Positions 56,633-64,000 of a stretch of DNA of 64,000 nt are shown here, piece after piece. The notes beneath the pieces were generated by a model. The model was not told the DNA's origin, made no database searches, and saw nothing but the letters and a program-made list of their open reading frames with translations. Position numbers and translations under genes: made by a program. Location: contig JADKGD010000022.1 of the NCBI GenBank assembly GCA_016717145.1, positions 90,506 through 154,505 of the forward strand, in the 5' to 3' direction. How positions within the stretch are numbered: position 1 is the first letter of the stretch; every line of letters starts with the position of its first letter. The stretch is from Saprospiraceae bacterium. GTDB taxonomy: Bacteria; Bacteroidota; Bacteroidia; Chitinophagales; Saprospiraceae.

Positions 56633-58537
56633 GTGAATAAAAATAGACATACTGAACTTGTCCAACTCATTATTACTTTACTTTTGTTATCTTCTATTTG
56701 TAGATTGTTATTTATTTTATTCAATATATCATATTTTAGTTTTAATCAACCAGTTTCAATATTTCCTTTATTAATAAATGGAATTTGGTTTGATTTTTCA
56801 TCCATATTTTTATCAAATTTTTTATTTATTATAATATTATGTTGGCCCTCTGTTAAAACACATAAAATACAAGTTCAGGGTTTTATTAAAAAATTATTTA
56901 TTCTCACTAATGGTGCATCAATATATTTAAATATAATTGACATTGCATACTTTCCTTTTACCCAAAAAAGACTTCATTTTGACTTCTTCAGATTTATTCA
57001 CGGAACCAAAGGGGTTGATCTATTTCGACTTATCCCGGCATATTTTATTGAATACTGGTATCTATTGCTCATTTATTTTTTAATGATGTATTTACTTTTA
57101 AAGTGTTATAATGATAGTATATTTTCTAAAAAAGAGGATATAGAAGCAAGAAGCACCAGCTACCCTGTTTTTAGTTTTATAATTTGGATCTTTATTTCCT
57201 GTATTGCCATAAGGGGTGGGTTTCAGTCAACATCCATCGATATCATTGATGCTACAGAAATGACTTCAGCTCAAAACGTACCGGCATTAATAAATACTCC
57301 GTTTTCTGTGTTTAATACTATTCATTCAGGTCTGTTAAAAGATTTTCAATATCTTCCTGAAAATCCTTGCAATCCATATTACAATTTTTATCATACCCCT
57401 GATCAAATCGACGTTAAACCTAAAACCAATATTATTATTATAATTGTGGAGAGTTTATCGAATAATTATATCGGCTATTTTAGTGGTCATTCATATACCC
57501 CATTTATTGACTCTTTATTTTCCAAAAGCTTAGTATTTACAAATGGTTTTGCTAATGGCAAAGAGTCGATCCAGGGTATTCCTGCAGTTCTTTCATCGAT
57601 CCCATCCTGGCAGGATGCACCATTTATATTTTCTGCTTATTCAGAAAATAATATTAATTCTTTTGCAAATCTCTTAAAAAAGGTTGGCTATAGTTCTTCT
57701 TTTTTCCATGGAGGAAACAATGGTACAATGGGATTTGATACATATTGCAAAAATGCTGGCTTTGATGCATACTACGGAAAAAATGAATATGAAAATAATT
57801 TAGATTATGATGGAAAATGGGGAATTTGGGATGCCCCGTTTCTACAATTTATGGTTAATAAGTTAAATGATATGCCGCAACCATTTATTTCCTCAGTTTT
57901 TACTATTAATACCCACCATCCATATCAAATACCTGAGCATTTAAAATCAAGATTTAAACAAGAAGGGCACCCTATTATATCGTGTTTAAAATATTTGGAT
58001 TACGCTTTGGCAGAATTTTTTAAAAAAGCAAAGAAGTCCCCATGGTTTAATAATACGCTATTCATAATAACAGCTGATCATGCAGGCCCTCATGTACAAA
58101 ACATCAAAAACCTACCGCTTGATGACTTTAAAATCCCCATAGTATTTTATAAAAATGATTCAGATTTAATAGGTAAAAAAGAAATAATTGCCAATCAGAT
58201 TGATATAATGCCTTCCGCGTTGAAATTAATACATTATCCAAAACCTTTTTTTTCATTTGGTAAAAATCTGTTTGACAAAGAATGTTATAATTTTTCTGTC
58301 AATTACAGGTCAGGAATTTACCAATTGATTGATAGTACGTACTGCTATCAGTTTAATGGAACTAAATGCACAGGATTTTATAATTGGGAAAACGATCCCG
58401 AACTTTTCTTTAACTTAAAAACACAAAATACGGGTAATCCAGCGCTTAAAAGGGATTCAATTTTGAAAAATATGATTCAATCTTTTAATAAAGCTATGAT
58501 TTACAATAATATGCAAGATTCATTAGATGGTAACTAG
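56633..58537 (+). CDS. LTA synthase-like sulfatase/phosphatase-superfamily membrane enzyme
   Basis: 634 residues from GTG 56633. Residues 1-210 contain five membrane helices. From about 265 follows an alkaline phosphatase/sulfatase domain: NIIIIIVESLSNNYIGYFSG, FANGKESIQGIPAVLSSIPSW (nucleophile region), TINTHHPYQIPEHL and FIITADHAGPH (metal ligands). It resembles lipoteichoic acid synthase and related phosphoglycerol or phosphoethanolamine transferases. In a Gram-negative cell it may modify lipids or glycans in the periplasm. Substrate unknown. Confidence 0.88.
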   Translation: MNKNRHTELVQLIITLLLLSSICRLLFILFNISYFSFNQPVSIFPLLINGIWFDFSSIFLSNFLFIIILCWPSVKTHKIQVQGFIKKLFILTNGASIYLNIIDIAYFPFTQKRLHFDFFRFIHGTKGVDLFRLIPAYFIEYWYLLLIYFLMMYLLLKCYNDSIFSKKEDIEARSTSYPVFSFIIWIFISCIAIRGGFQSTSIDIIDATEMTSAQNVPALINTPFSVFNTIHSGLLKDFQYLPENPCNPYYNFYHTPDQIDVKPKTNIIIIIVESLSNNYIGYFSGHSYTPFIDSLFSKSLVFTNGFANGKESIQGIPAVLSSIPSWQDAPFIFSAYSENNINSFANLLKKVGYSSSFFHGGNNGTMGFDTYCKNAGFDAYYGKNEYENNLDYDGKWGIWDAPFLQFMVNKLNDMPQPFISSVFTINTHHPYQIPEHLKSRFKQEGHPIISCLKYLDYALAEFFKKAKKSPWFNNTLFIITADHAGPHVQNIKNLPLDDFKIPIVFYKNDSDLIGKKEIIANQIDIMPSALKLIHYPKPFFSFGKNLFDKECYNFSVNYRSGIYQLIDSTYCYQFNGTKCTGFYNWENDPELFFNLKTQNTGNPALKRDSILKNMIQSFNKAMIYNNMQDSLDGN

Positions 58538-59043
58538 GGTATCATAAATTATTGAGTTACAATTTTATATATAAAAATCGAAAGAATAAGGTGCACGAGA
58601 TTTTCTCGATATATTTAAAAATCCGTGCACATTAGCTAATCTTTTGCCCTGTGCGGGCAGCAGTTACTTTTTTTTCATTGCTAAAAAAAAGTAACCAAAA
58701 AAAATCTAGTTCAAAAAAAGGCAATTGCGGAGCACCGTTCATTCTCGCTGCAAAATGCTTTTTCTATTGCCATTTCTACTTTTTTCATAGATTTTGTAGG
58801 AATTTGGCAATAGACGCAATTTTGCTGCTTCATTCTCTATTGCTGTTTTTTGAACGAATGTCTCCAAAAAAAAATATCCAAAAATAACAGATGACTTTTT
58901 CAGCAGACTAACTACTGCAGGTAATCAAACATTAAGTAAATTGATTTTTACGAACAAGTTTTTTTACTACTTTATTAAAATATGGAACTTAAATTTATTG
59001 GCCCCTTCTATCAGTTCATAATGATACGTTGTCTTCATACAAA
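58538..59043. repeat. Nested inverted-repeat element in a 506-bp gap
   Basis: Several hairpins lie in a row. 58591-58630: GTGCACG with CGTGCAC, plus an inner CGAGA/TCTCG. 58663-58695: perfect 13-bp stem GTTACTTTTTTTT with AAAAAAAAGTAAC. 58709-58856: outer arms GTTCAAAAAA and TTTTTTGAAC, inner arms GCAAAATG-TATTGCC and GGCAATA-CAATTTTGC. An apparent 78-codon frame across it is explained by these repeats. It looks like a non-autonomous repeat element of unknown type. Confidence 0.6.
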
Positions 59044-60345
59044 TTAAAGAGCCTTCATTTTTTTTGGCGCTGATTTAATAAGACCCAATGTTTTACTATC
59101 TGATTCAATTTGATTAAGAACATATTCCAACTTCGTTTTTTCAATTCCAGCAGACATTGATATACGTATAAGTGATTGTCTTTTTGGTACCACAGGGTAA
59201 AATATTGCATTTACCAAAATACCTTTTTTGTATAACTTCTGAGTTAGACCCATGAGTTTTTCATCGTCTGATATTAGTATTGGAATAATGGCTGAATTTG
59301 AATTGCCTGTATTATGACCCATAGATTTTAAACTCTCTTTAAAAAAATGGATATTAGACCATAATTTAGAAATATTTTCATCTCCACTTTCAAGCAGATC
59401 CAATGCTTTGTTTATTGTCGCTGCATTTGCCGGAGGGATAGAAGTGGAGTAGATATAGGATCTGCAAGTCAACTCCAATAAGTTAATCAGACCTGACGGC
59501 CCGGTAACATACCCTCCTATTCCACCCAATGCTTTTCCCAGGGAACCGGTAGAAATATCAACTTTTTCAATAATTTTAAGATAAGATTGAGTGCCTTTTC
59601 CATTTTCTCCCATGACTCCAATTGAATGGGACTCATCAACCATTATCATTGCATTATTATTTTTTCCTATTTCAATTATTTCGCAGAGAGGCGCAATTTC
59701 GCCGCCCATAGAATATACTCCATCAACAATAATTAGCTTATTCCTATACACTTTTGCTTTCTGAATGGCAATTTGTAAAGAGTGGCAATCATTATGGCTA
59801 AAATAAATACAATTTGTATTAACACAGCCATCAATTATACTGGCATGCACGCGCGTATCCAGTATAGCAACATCTTTAAAAGTTAATAGCGATGTCAGCA
59901 ATCCGTAATTTGCAGTATAACCGGAATTAAAAACCAGTGAAGAATCATATCCAGTAAATGCAGCCAGATTCGCTTCCAATTCATTATGGATTTTATATGT
60001 TCCAGACAACATGGGTACGCTCCCTGAGCCTACACCTAATTTCTCTATATACTGAACTCCGACTTTTATAATTTGAGGGTGATGTGTAAAATCCAGATAG
60101 TCGTTGCTCGCTAAATTTACTTTGCAAGAAGGACTACCATTTTTATTATTAACATCTGAAATACTAAAGGAATCCTGCTCTCTACGATATAAAAAATAGT
60201 CGTTTTGCATAGCTATTTGCTTTACATCTCTTGCAGCATTAATTCTCTCCCTAAAAGATAACTCCCCATAAACATTCTTATTTCTCAGATTAAAATATTT
60301 ATCTCTTAAACTTATAAAAGTTTTATCTCCAATAACTTTATTCAT
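59044..60345 (-). CDS. Alpha-oxoamine synthase (serine palmitoyltransferase/KBL/BioF family)
   Basis: 433 residues. Fold-type I PLP enzyme: NLASNDYLDFTHHPQI, GVGSGSVPMLSGTYKIHNELE, MIMVDESHSIGVMGENGKG and STGSLGKALGGIGGYV with the PLP Lys. An extra 70-residue N-terminal lead (RERINAARDVKQIAMQNDYFLYRR) is longer than in BioF. With a fatty-acid desaturase gene 7 bp upstream, a role in sphingolipid or sulfonolipid (capnine) base formation is more likely than biotin synthesis. The amino-acid substrate (serine or cysteate) cannot be decided by eye. Confidence 0.85.
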   Translation of the reverse strand: MNKVIGDKTFISLRDKYFNLRNKNVYGELSFRERINAARDVKQIAMQNDYFLYRREQDSFSISDVNNKNGSPSCKVNLASNDYLDFTHHPQIIKVGVQYIEKLGVGSGSVPMLSGTYKIHNELEANLAAFTGYDSSLVFNSGYTANYGLLTSLLTFKDVAILDTRVHASIIDGCVNTNCIYFSHNDCHSLQIAIQKAKVYRNKLIIVDGVYSMGGEIAPLCEIIEIGKNNNAMIMVDESHSIGVMGENGKGTQSYLKIIEKVDISTGSLGKALGGIGGYVTGPSGLINLLELTCRSYIYSTSIPPANAATINKALDLLESGDENISKLWSNIHFFKESLKSMGHNTGNSNSAIIPILISDDEKLMGLTQKLYKKGILVNAIFYPVVPKRQSLIRISMSAGIEKTKLEYVLNQIESDSKTLGLIKSAPKKMKAL

Positions 60346-60352
60346 GTGAATA

Positions 60353-61450
60353 TTATTTAAATGATGGTATGGACATTTTTTTTAAAAGACGAAAATGTGC
60401 CTTTATAGCTTCATACATTGTTAATTGATGATAAGGAATGCCCACATGGCTTGCGGCTTTTTTAATAATTTCAGTAACTCTGATCAGATGAACATGGCAA
60501 ATATTAGGAAATATATGATGCGCCAAATGTGTATTTAAGCCGCCAAAAAAGAAATTAGCAATCTTGCTGTCAGAAGAATAATCAATGGTCGTTTGAAAAA
60601 CGTGCCTTATCCAACTATGATTAATTATTTTATTATGATTGGGTTTCGGAAATTCGTTTAAATCAAGCATATGTACCGGAATTAATACAGCTCCAAGTAA
60701 TACACTCATTATTATATGAATTAATATATAGCTAAGTAATATTTTCCACCATATAATATCCAGCACCATCATCGGAATTACCAGAGAATATAAGATATAG
60801 AAAAGTTTCGATAAAAATAATACCGCATAAGCTGAAGTCGGGTGTTTGTATTTAGGTAATGAAAATTCGGATTTAGGTATAAGACTTATGATTTGAAAAT
60901 CCTTCATAAAAACTAAATAAATACTATGCGCCATATAAATAAAAGTTGCATAAATGTGTTGGTATTTATGGTAAAAAAAATACGGATCTGAAGGTGCAAC
61001 CCTTATAAATGGAGCAGACTGATAAATATCCAAATCTTTACCAACAACATTCGGATAAGTATGGTGTATCTGATTATGAGCTAAATGCCATGTATAAGCA
61101 TTTGCCCCTACCAATTCAAAGGTGTGTGTTAATAACCGATTTATTTTTTTACTTTTAAATAAACAATCATGTGAAGCATCATGCGAGATATTAAAAACGA
61201 TAAATACAGAAGATAAACCACAAATTATCCCCCAAATTAATGTAAAAAAAGGTGTAAACCAGTTTGATATTACAAGCCCGTAACTACCTAAGAAAATGAA
61301 AATAAAAAAAAATGTTTTAAACAAAACTAAGCCCCCACCGGCATTTTCAATTTTATGACTTATAAAATAATTTTTTACATCATTTTTCAACTCAGCGAAA
61401 AAGACATCGTCTTGTGCTTCCTTTTTATATTTAACATTTTTTTCAGTCAT
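60353..61450 (-). CDS. Membrane fatty-acid/sphingolipid desaturase
   Basis: 365 residues. Three His boxes: HDASHD, HNQIHHTY and HLAHHIFP, in the pattern of front-end or acyl-lipid desaturases (a cytochrome b5 domain is absent). Four main membrane helices. It inserts a double bond using O2 and a di-iron centre. The next gene (7 bp) is an alpha-oxoamine synthase, so the substrate is likely a long-chain base or an acyl chain of sphingo- or sulfonolipids. Confidence 0.9.
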   Translation of the reverse strand: MTEKNVKYKKEAQDDVFFAELKNDVKNYFISHKIENAGGGLVLFKTFFFIFIFLGSYGLVISNWFTPFFTLIWGIICGLSSVFIVFNISHDASHDCLFKSKKINRLLTHTFELVGANAYTWHLAHNQIHHTYPNVVGKDLDIYQSAPFIRVAPSDPYFFYHKYQHIYATFIYMAHSIYLVFMKDFQIISLIPKSEFSLPKYKHPTSAYAVLFLSKLFYILYSLVIPMMVLDIIWWKILLSYILIHIIMSVLLGAVLIPVHMLDLNEFPKPNHNKIINHSWIRHVFQTTIDYSSDSKIANFFFGGLNTHLAHHIFPNICHVHLIRVTEIIKKAASHVGIPYHQLTMYEAIKAHFRLLKKMSIPSFK

Positions 61451-61580
61451 GATTACCGAGTTTCAACAAAGGGCAAACTACTCACTAAGTTGTTGCAAAG
61501 TTATTTGATTAAAATTCATTATACTTACAAATAAATATGACCTTAATCATCAAAAAAATTTGAGCAATCCATTTTAGGAA

Positions 61581-61857
61581 TCAGAGTCTGTAGAACAAGT
61601 ACAACCCTACTGAAGGCAACACATACTCAAGAATACCTAAGTCAAAGTGAAAATTCCATCCTGTATTTGGTCTTGGCTTTAGTACAGTTTTTCCTTCATA
61701 TAGTATAAACATCAGTCCAGCATCAATACCAATGCCTATACGTTTTGACATATTAAATTCTTTCCCGATTCTAGTGCTAAGCACCTGAGTCTTAAAAATT
61801 TCATATTCATTTTTTTCTTTTATATAACTGAATCCCAATCTGCCATACCAAACTTTT
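61581..61857 (-). pseudogene. C-terminal fragment of a split outer-membrane barrel protein
   Basis: The fragment reads KVWYGRLGFSYIKEKNEYEIF ... LGILEYVLPSVGLYLFYRL and ends in an aromatic residue-rich barrel strand. Its upstream part is replaced by an IS1634-type element. The missing N-terminal part is found at 63510-63784 on the same strand. The two pieces together give about 190 residues. Confidence 0.75.
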
Positions 61858-61870
61858 CCTGTTTTCGTCG
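61829..61870. repeat. Left flanking repeats of the IS insertion
   Basis: 61829-61857 is a 29-bp direct repeat of 63510-63538 (27 of 29 identical). The adjoining CCTGTTTTCGTCG (61858-61870) is a perfect inverted copy of 63497-63509. Confidence 0.85.
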
Positions 61871-63430
61871 CTGGGACACCCAAGTTATAAATTGAACAAT
61901 TTCATTAAATCTTTTTGCTCATTCTTTAGCAGAAGCACTTTTGTTATTACCTCCCTAGTGGTAGGATGTATCAATGTTATTGAGTTTATTGTCTTTGCTA
62001 TTTCAATTACTTTTTCTGGGCTCAATGGGGATTCCAATATTTTTAATTGTCGCTCCAGTTCTTTGTAAACCTTATAGGCTGCAAAGACAATACATATATG
62101 GGCTTCTATCCGCTTTTGTACTCTATGATATATAGGCCTAACCCTTAAATCTGTCTTTGCAATCCTAAAGGCTTTTTCTATTTGCCATAAGTAGCCATAG
62201 TTTTCTATTATGGTATCGACATCGAGGTAGAGTTGGTTACATATCCTTTTGAGTCCATCCCATTTTTCATCTTCTTTTATCTTTTCATTACTTATTTCGA
62301 CTTCTATCGTATTTTTATTTCTAAAAATTTATTATACCCTCTATTGTTAATGTGTTGTTTTGTAAGCTTTCCCGTTTTAATCTGCTTTTTGCTTATCTAC
62401 GCCTCGTGTTCGATTAAAGGCATCTTTCTTGGCTCTGGAATTAGAATAGCTTATGATGGTTCTCCGTTCTTTCAATTCATCTGTAATGATGGCTGTTTGG
62501 CCATTTTTGAGATCTAATTTCAGTATTTTCTCTTTACTCTGTGCTGATTCATTTTTTAGACGCGCACCTAAGATATATTTAAATCCTTTTTGCTCAAGTT
62601 CATTAATATTTTCTTTTGATAATAATCCTGCATCCGCCACGACTAGAAAATGGTCAATCTTATATTTTTCTTTGAATGCTGTAATTATTGGTATCATCGT
62701 GTGACCTTCAAATTTATTGCCTTCAAAGATATCATATGCCAATGGATAACCATTTTTAGCCACTAGTAGCCCTAAAACTACCTGTGGGTTGTGGCTTTAC
62801 CATCTTTTGAAAATCCAATCTTCCTCAGATCATCTTCTTGTTCTATCTCAAAGTACATCGTGGTAACGTCATAAAAGACTATAGATATCGTATTATCCAG
62901 GATCTTGAGGGTGTGTTCATAACTAATCTTTTGAACTACCTTCATTTGCTTTTTATGAAGCTTATCAAGGTACCTATATATTACTTGTACATCTACATCA
63001 ATTGAGTGATATTTATACAAGTAATCAGTTGTTTTGAGCTTACTAGTGGGGTTTGCTAGTCGAGCTAGTACTAAGTGTTTGAACATCTCATCACTTATCT
63101 TATTAAAGCCTATTTCATCAAATATTTTACCTAAAATAAGGCCTACACCAACACTATTTAGTTCAGTGATATTATCTAAAATCCCAAAAACTTGTCGATT
63201 ATAGTCCGTAAAATCTAACTCCTGAGAACCCGTCTTCAAATTTATCCATGAATGTCCTTGAGACACTAAATTATTTATAACATCAGGATCTGAACTGCTG
63301 CCAATCGTCTTAATTACTTTGTATTTCCCACTAGTTTTGCTAATCACTTGCACGCTAATTAAGCCACTCTTGTTGGGTTTCTTTCTTATAAACATCCGCA
63401 AATATACATCCTGGGACACCTGGGACACCC
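61871..63430 (-). mobile_element. IS1634-type insertion sequence
   Basis: An element of about 1.55 kb carrying a DDE transposase and splitting an outer-membrane protein gene. A 13-bp sequence CTGGGACACCCAA occurs at both sides (61871-61883 and 63420-63432) in direct orientation, with an extra TGGGACACC at 63412-63420. Clear terminal inverted repeats were not found, so exact ends are uncertain. Confidence 0.75.
61885..63395 (-). pseudogene. IS1634-family transposase, broken by several single-base indels
   Basis: The likely start is MFIRKKPNKSGLISVQVISK (ATG 63395). The frame runs to GFSKDGKA, then shifts near 62798 (one C lost) and continues as HNPQVVLGLLVAKNGYPLAY. It passes DHFLVVADAGLLS (catalytic Asp region), shifts again near 62383 (KQIKTGKLTKQHINNRGYNK) and near 62340 (A run). 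The C-terminal YGYLWQIEKAFRIAKTDL with RPIYHRVQKRIEAHICIVF, including the catalytic Glu, ends at 61885. At least three indels, all consistent with homopolymer miscounts, separate the pieces. Confidence 0.85.
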
Positions 63431-63496
63431 AAAATCAATCAATATTTTTAGTAATTAACTGACAGTCAACAATTAATGAAAATTGATGAAAAAAAC

Positions 63497-63538
63497 CGAC
63501 GAAAACAGGTGAATCCCAATCTCCAATACCAAACTTTT
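63497..63538. repeat. Right flanking repeats of the IS insertion
   Basis: CGACGAAAACAGG (63497-63509) is the inverse of 61858-61870. It is followed by the 29-bp direct repeat (63510-63538) that encodes the KVWYxRLGF segment present in both gene halves. Confidence 0.85.
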
Positions 63539-63784
63539 TTTAAAGATAAATCTGACATTCTTCCAAAATGGTATAGATAATCGCCCGAAATTGCGTAAAT
63601 ACCGTGTCCGCCGTAACCAATATTTGCACCAATTTGTGATTGACAAAATTGGTATCGCGCACCAACATGAATTAATTCCGGAAAACTTAATCCTGCGACT
63701 ATACTCAGATTTTTTTTGTGCCGAGAGGATAAAACTGATGTGAAATCCTAAAAAAATCAAAAAAATATAACGCGCAATAAACAA
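63510..63784 (-). pseudogene. N-terminal fragment of the split outer-membrane barrel protein
   Basis: From TTG 63784: signal peptide FIARYIFLIFLGFHISFILSAQ. One A too many in an A8 run near 63740 shifts the frame. The body continues as NLSIVAGLSFPELIHVGARY, QIGANIGYGGHGIYAISGDY and LYHFGRMSDLSLKKVWYWRLGF, where the IS side begins. It matches the C-terminal fragment at 61581-61857. The start codon is uncertain. Confidence 0.7.
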
Positions 63785-64000
63785 TTCTCATAAGGATATT
63801 TTATACATCTTATAAAAATCACAACCTCCTACGACAAAGTTATTTTACATTATAATTATTTCAAATGATCCAGATCATAACAAATTATGATAAACGATGT
63901 ATACACAAAGCTTTCTTAAAATTCTTGATGTATGGGATTAAAGCCACCGACTTCGACATCGTGGTTTAGGTCCTGATATCATGAATTATTTTATTTAAAA
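63785..64000. other. Window end without recognised gene
   Basis: About 215 AT-rich bp upstream of the split barrel-protein gene. Near 63941-63975 a short imperfect palindrome around CCACCGACTTCGACATCGTGG is visible. No gene is seen. Confidence 0.3.

Noticed and set aside
58651..58887. Open frame of 78 codons (MRAAVTFFSLLKKSNQKK...)
   Set aside because: It lies across nested inverted repeats with T and A runs, which create Phe/Lys-rich frames by chance.
61829..63538. 29-bp direct repeats as the target-site duplication of the IS
   Set aside because: They differ at two positions and are much longer than the 5-6 bp expected of IS1634-type elements, so another explanation is needed.
1..64000. 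CRISPR arrays, prophage modules, integrons, rRNA genes
   Set aside because: No regular short repeats with spacers, no phage structural genes, no integrase or attC sites and no rRNA sequences were seen on either strand.

Overview
The window is 64 kb of an AT-rich Bacteroidota chromosome. Support for this: a type IX secretion sorting domain, a short (288 aa) primary sigma factor, promoter -7 elements of the TAnnTTTG type (for example 13440-13447, 17864-17871, 47475-47482), tandem DUF6089-type outer-membrane proteins, and a complete mraZ-to-ftsZ division/wall cluster. A member of the Saprospirales is possible, but that is inference.

Layout. 1-6.2 kb: end of an MgtA-type P-type ATPase, a sugar MFS carrier with a GH13 lipoprotein, an S4/pseudouridine-synthase-like protein and dnaB. 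6.2-6.7 kb: very AT-rich, with two perfect DnaA boxes and one near-perfect box (candidate origin or DnaA-controlled site). 6.7-17.6 kb: secreted proteins, an ECF sigma operon, aminopeptidase P and a YgiD-type dioxygenase. 17.9-28.3 kb: housekeeping genes (sigA, purC, mnmA, rimM, ychF, rluE) mixed with small lipoproteins and outer-membrane proteins. 28.3-30.2 kb: paaG, paaD and a broken PAP2 phosphatase. 30.6-31.5 kb: an IS200/REP-type Y1 transposase beside palindromic repeats. 31.8-47.5 kb: the dcw cluster on the minus strand (mraZ-rsmH-ftsL-ftsI-murE-mraY-murD-ftsW-murG-murC-ftsQ-ftsA-ftsZ), with a MraZ operator in front and a terminator behind. 47.9-52.9 kb: a YidE-type transporter, an ORF6N protein, glgC and a Pta-N-like protein. 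53.0-53.5 kb: two tandem tRNA-like RNAs with large internal insertions, which I do not recognise. 53.8-61.5 kb: a BASS transporter, glutaminase, a lipoprotein, an LTA-synthase-like enzyme, and an alpha-oxoamine synthase paired with a membrane desaturase. 61.5-64 kb: an outer-membrane protein gene split by an IS1634-type element.

Many genes are broken by single-base indels in or next to short homopolymers (about 8850, 14205, 14287, 29968, 62340, 62798, 63740). I repaired these by eye where the other frame clearly continues the protein. The pattern fits uncorrected long-read errors at least as well as real decay.

The best candidate for something undescribed is the pair of ~148-nt tRNA-like RNAs at 53067-53445. 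Each has a tRNA acceptor stem, a leucine-type D arm and a canonical T arm. The part between the D and T arms carries conserved and covarying hairpins.
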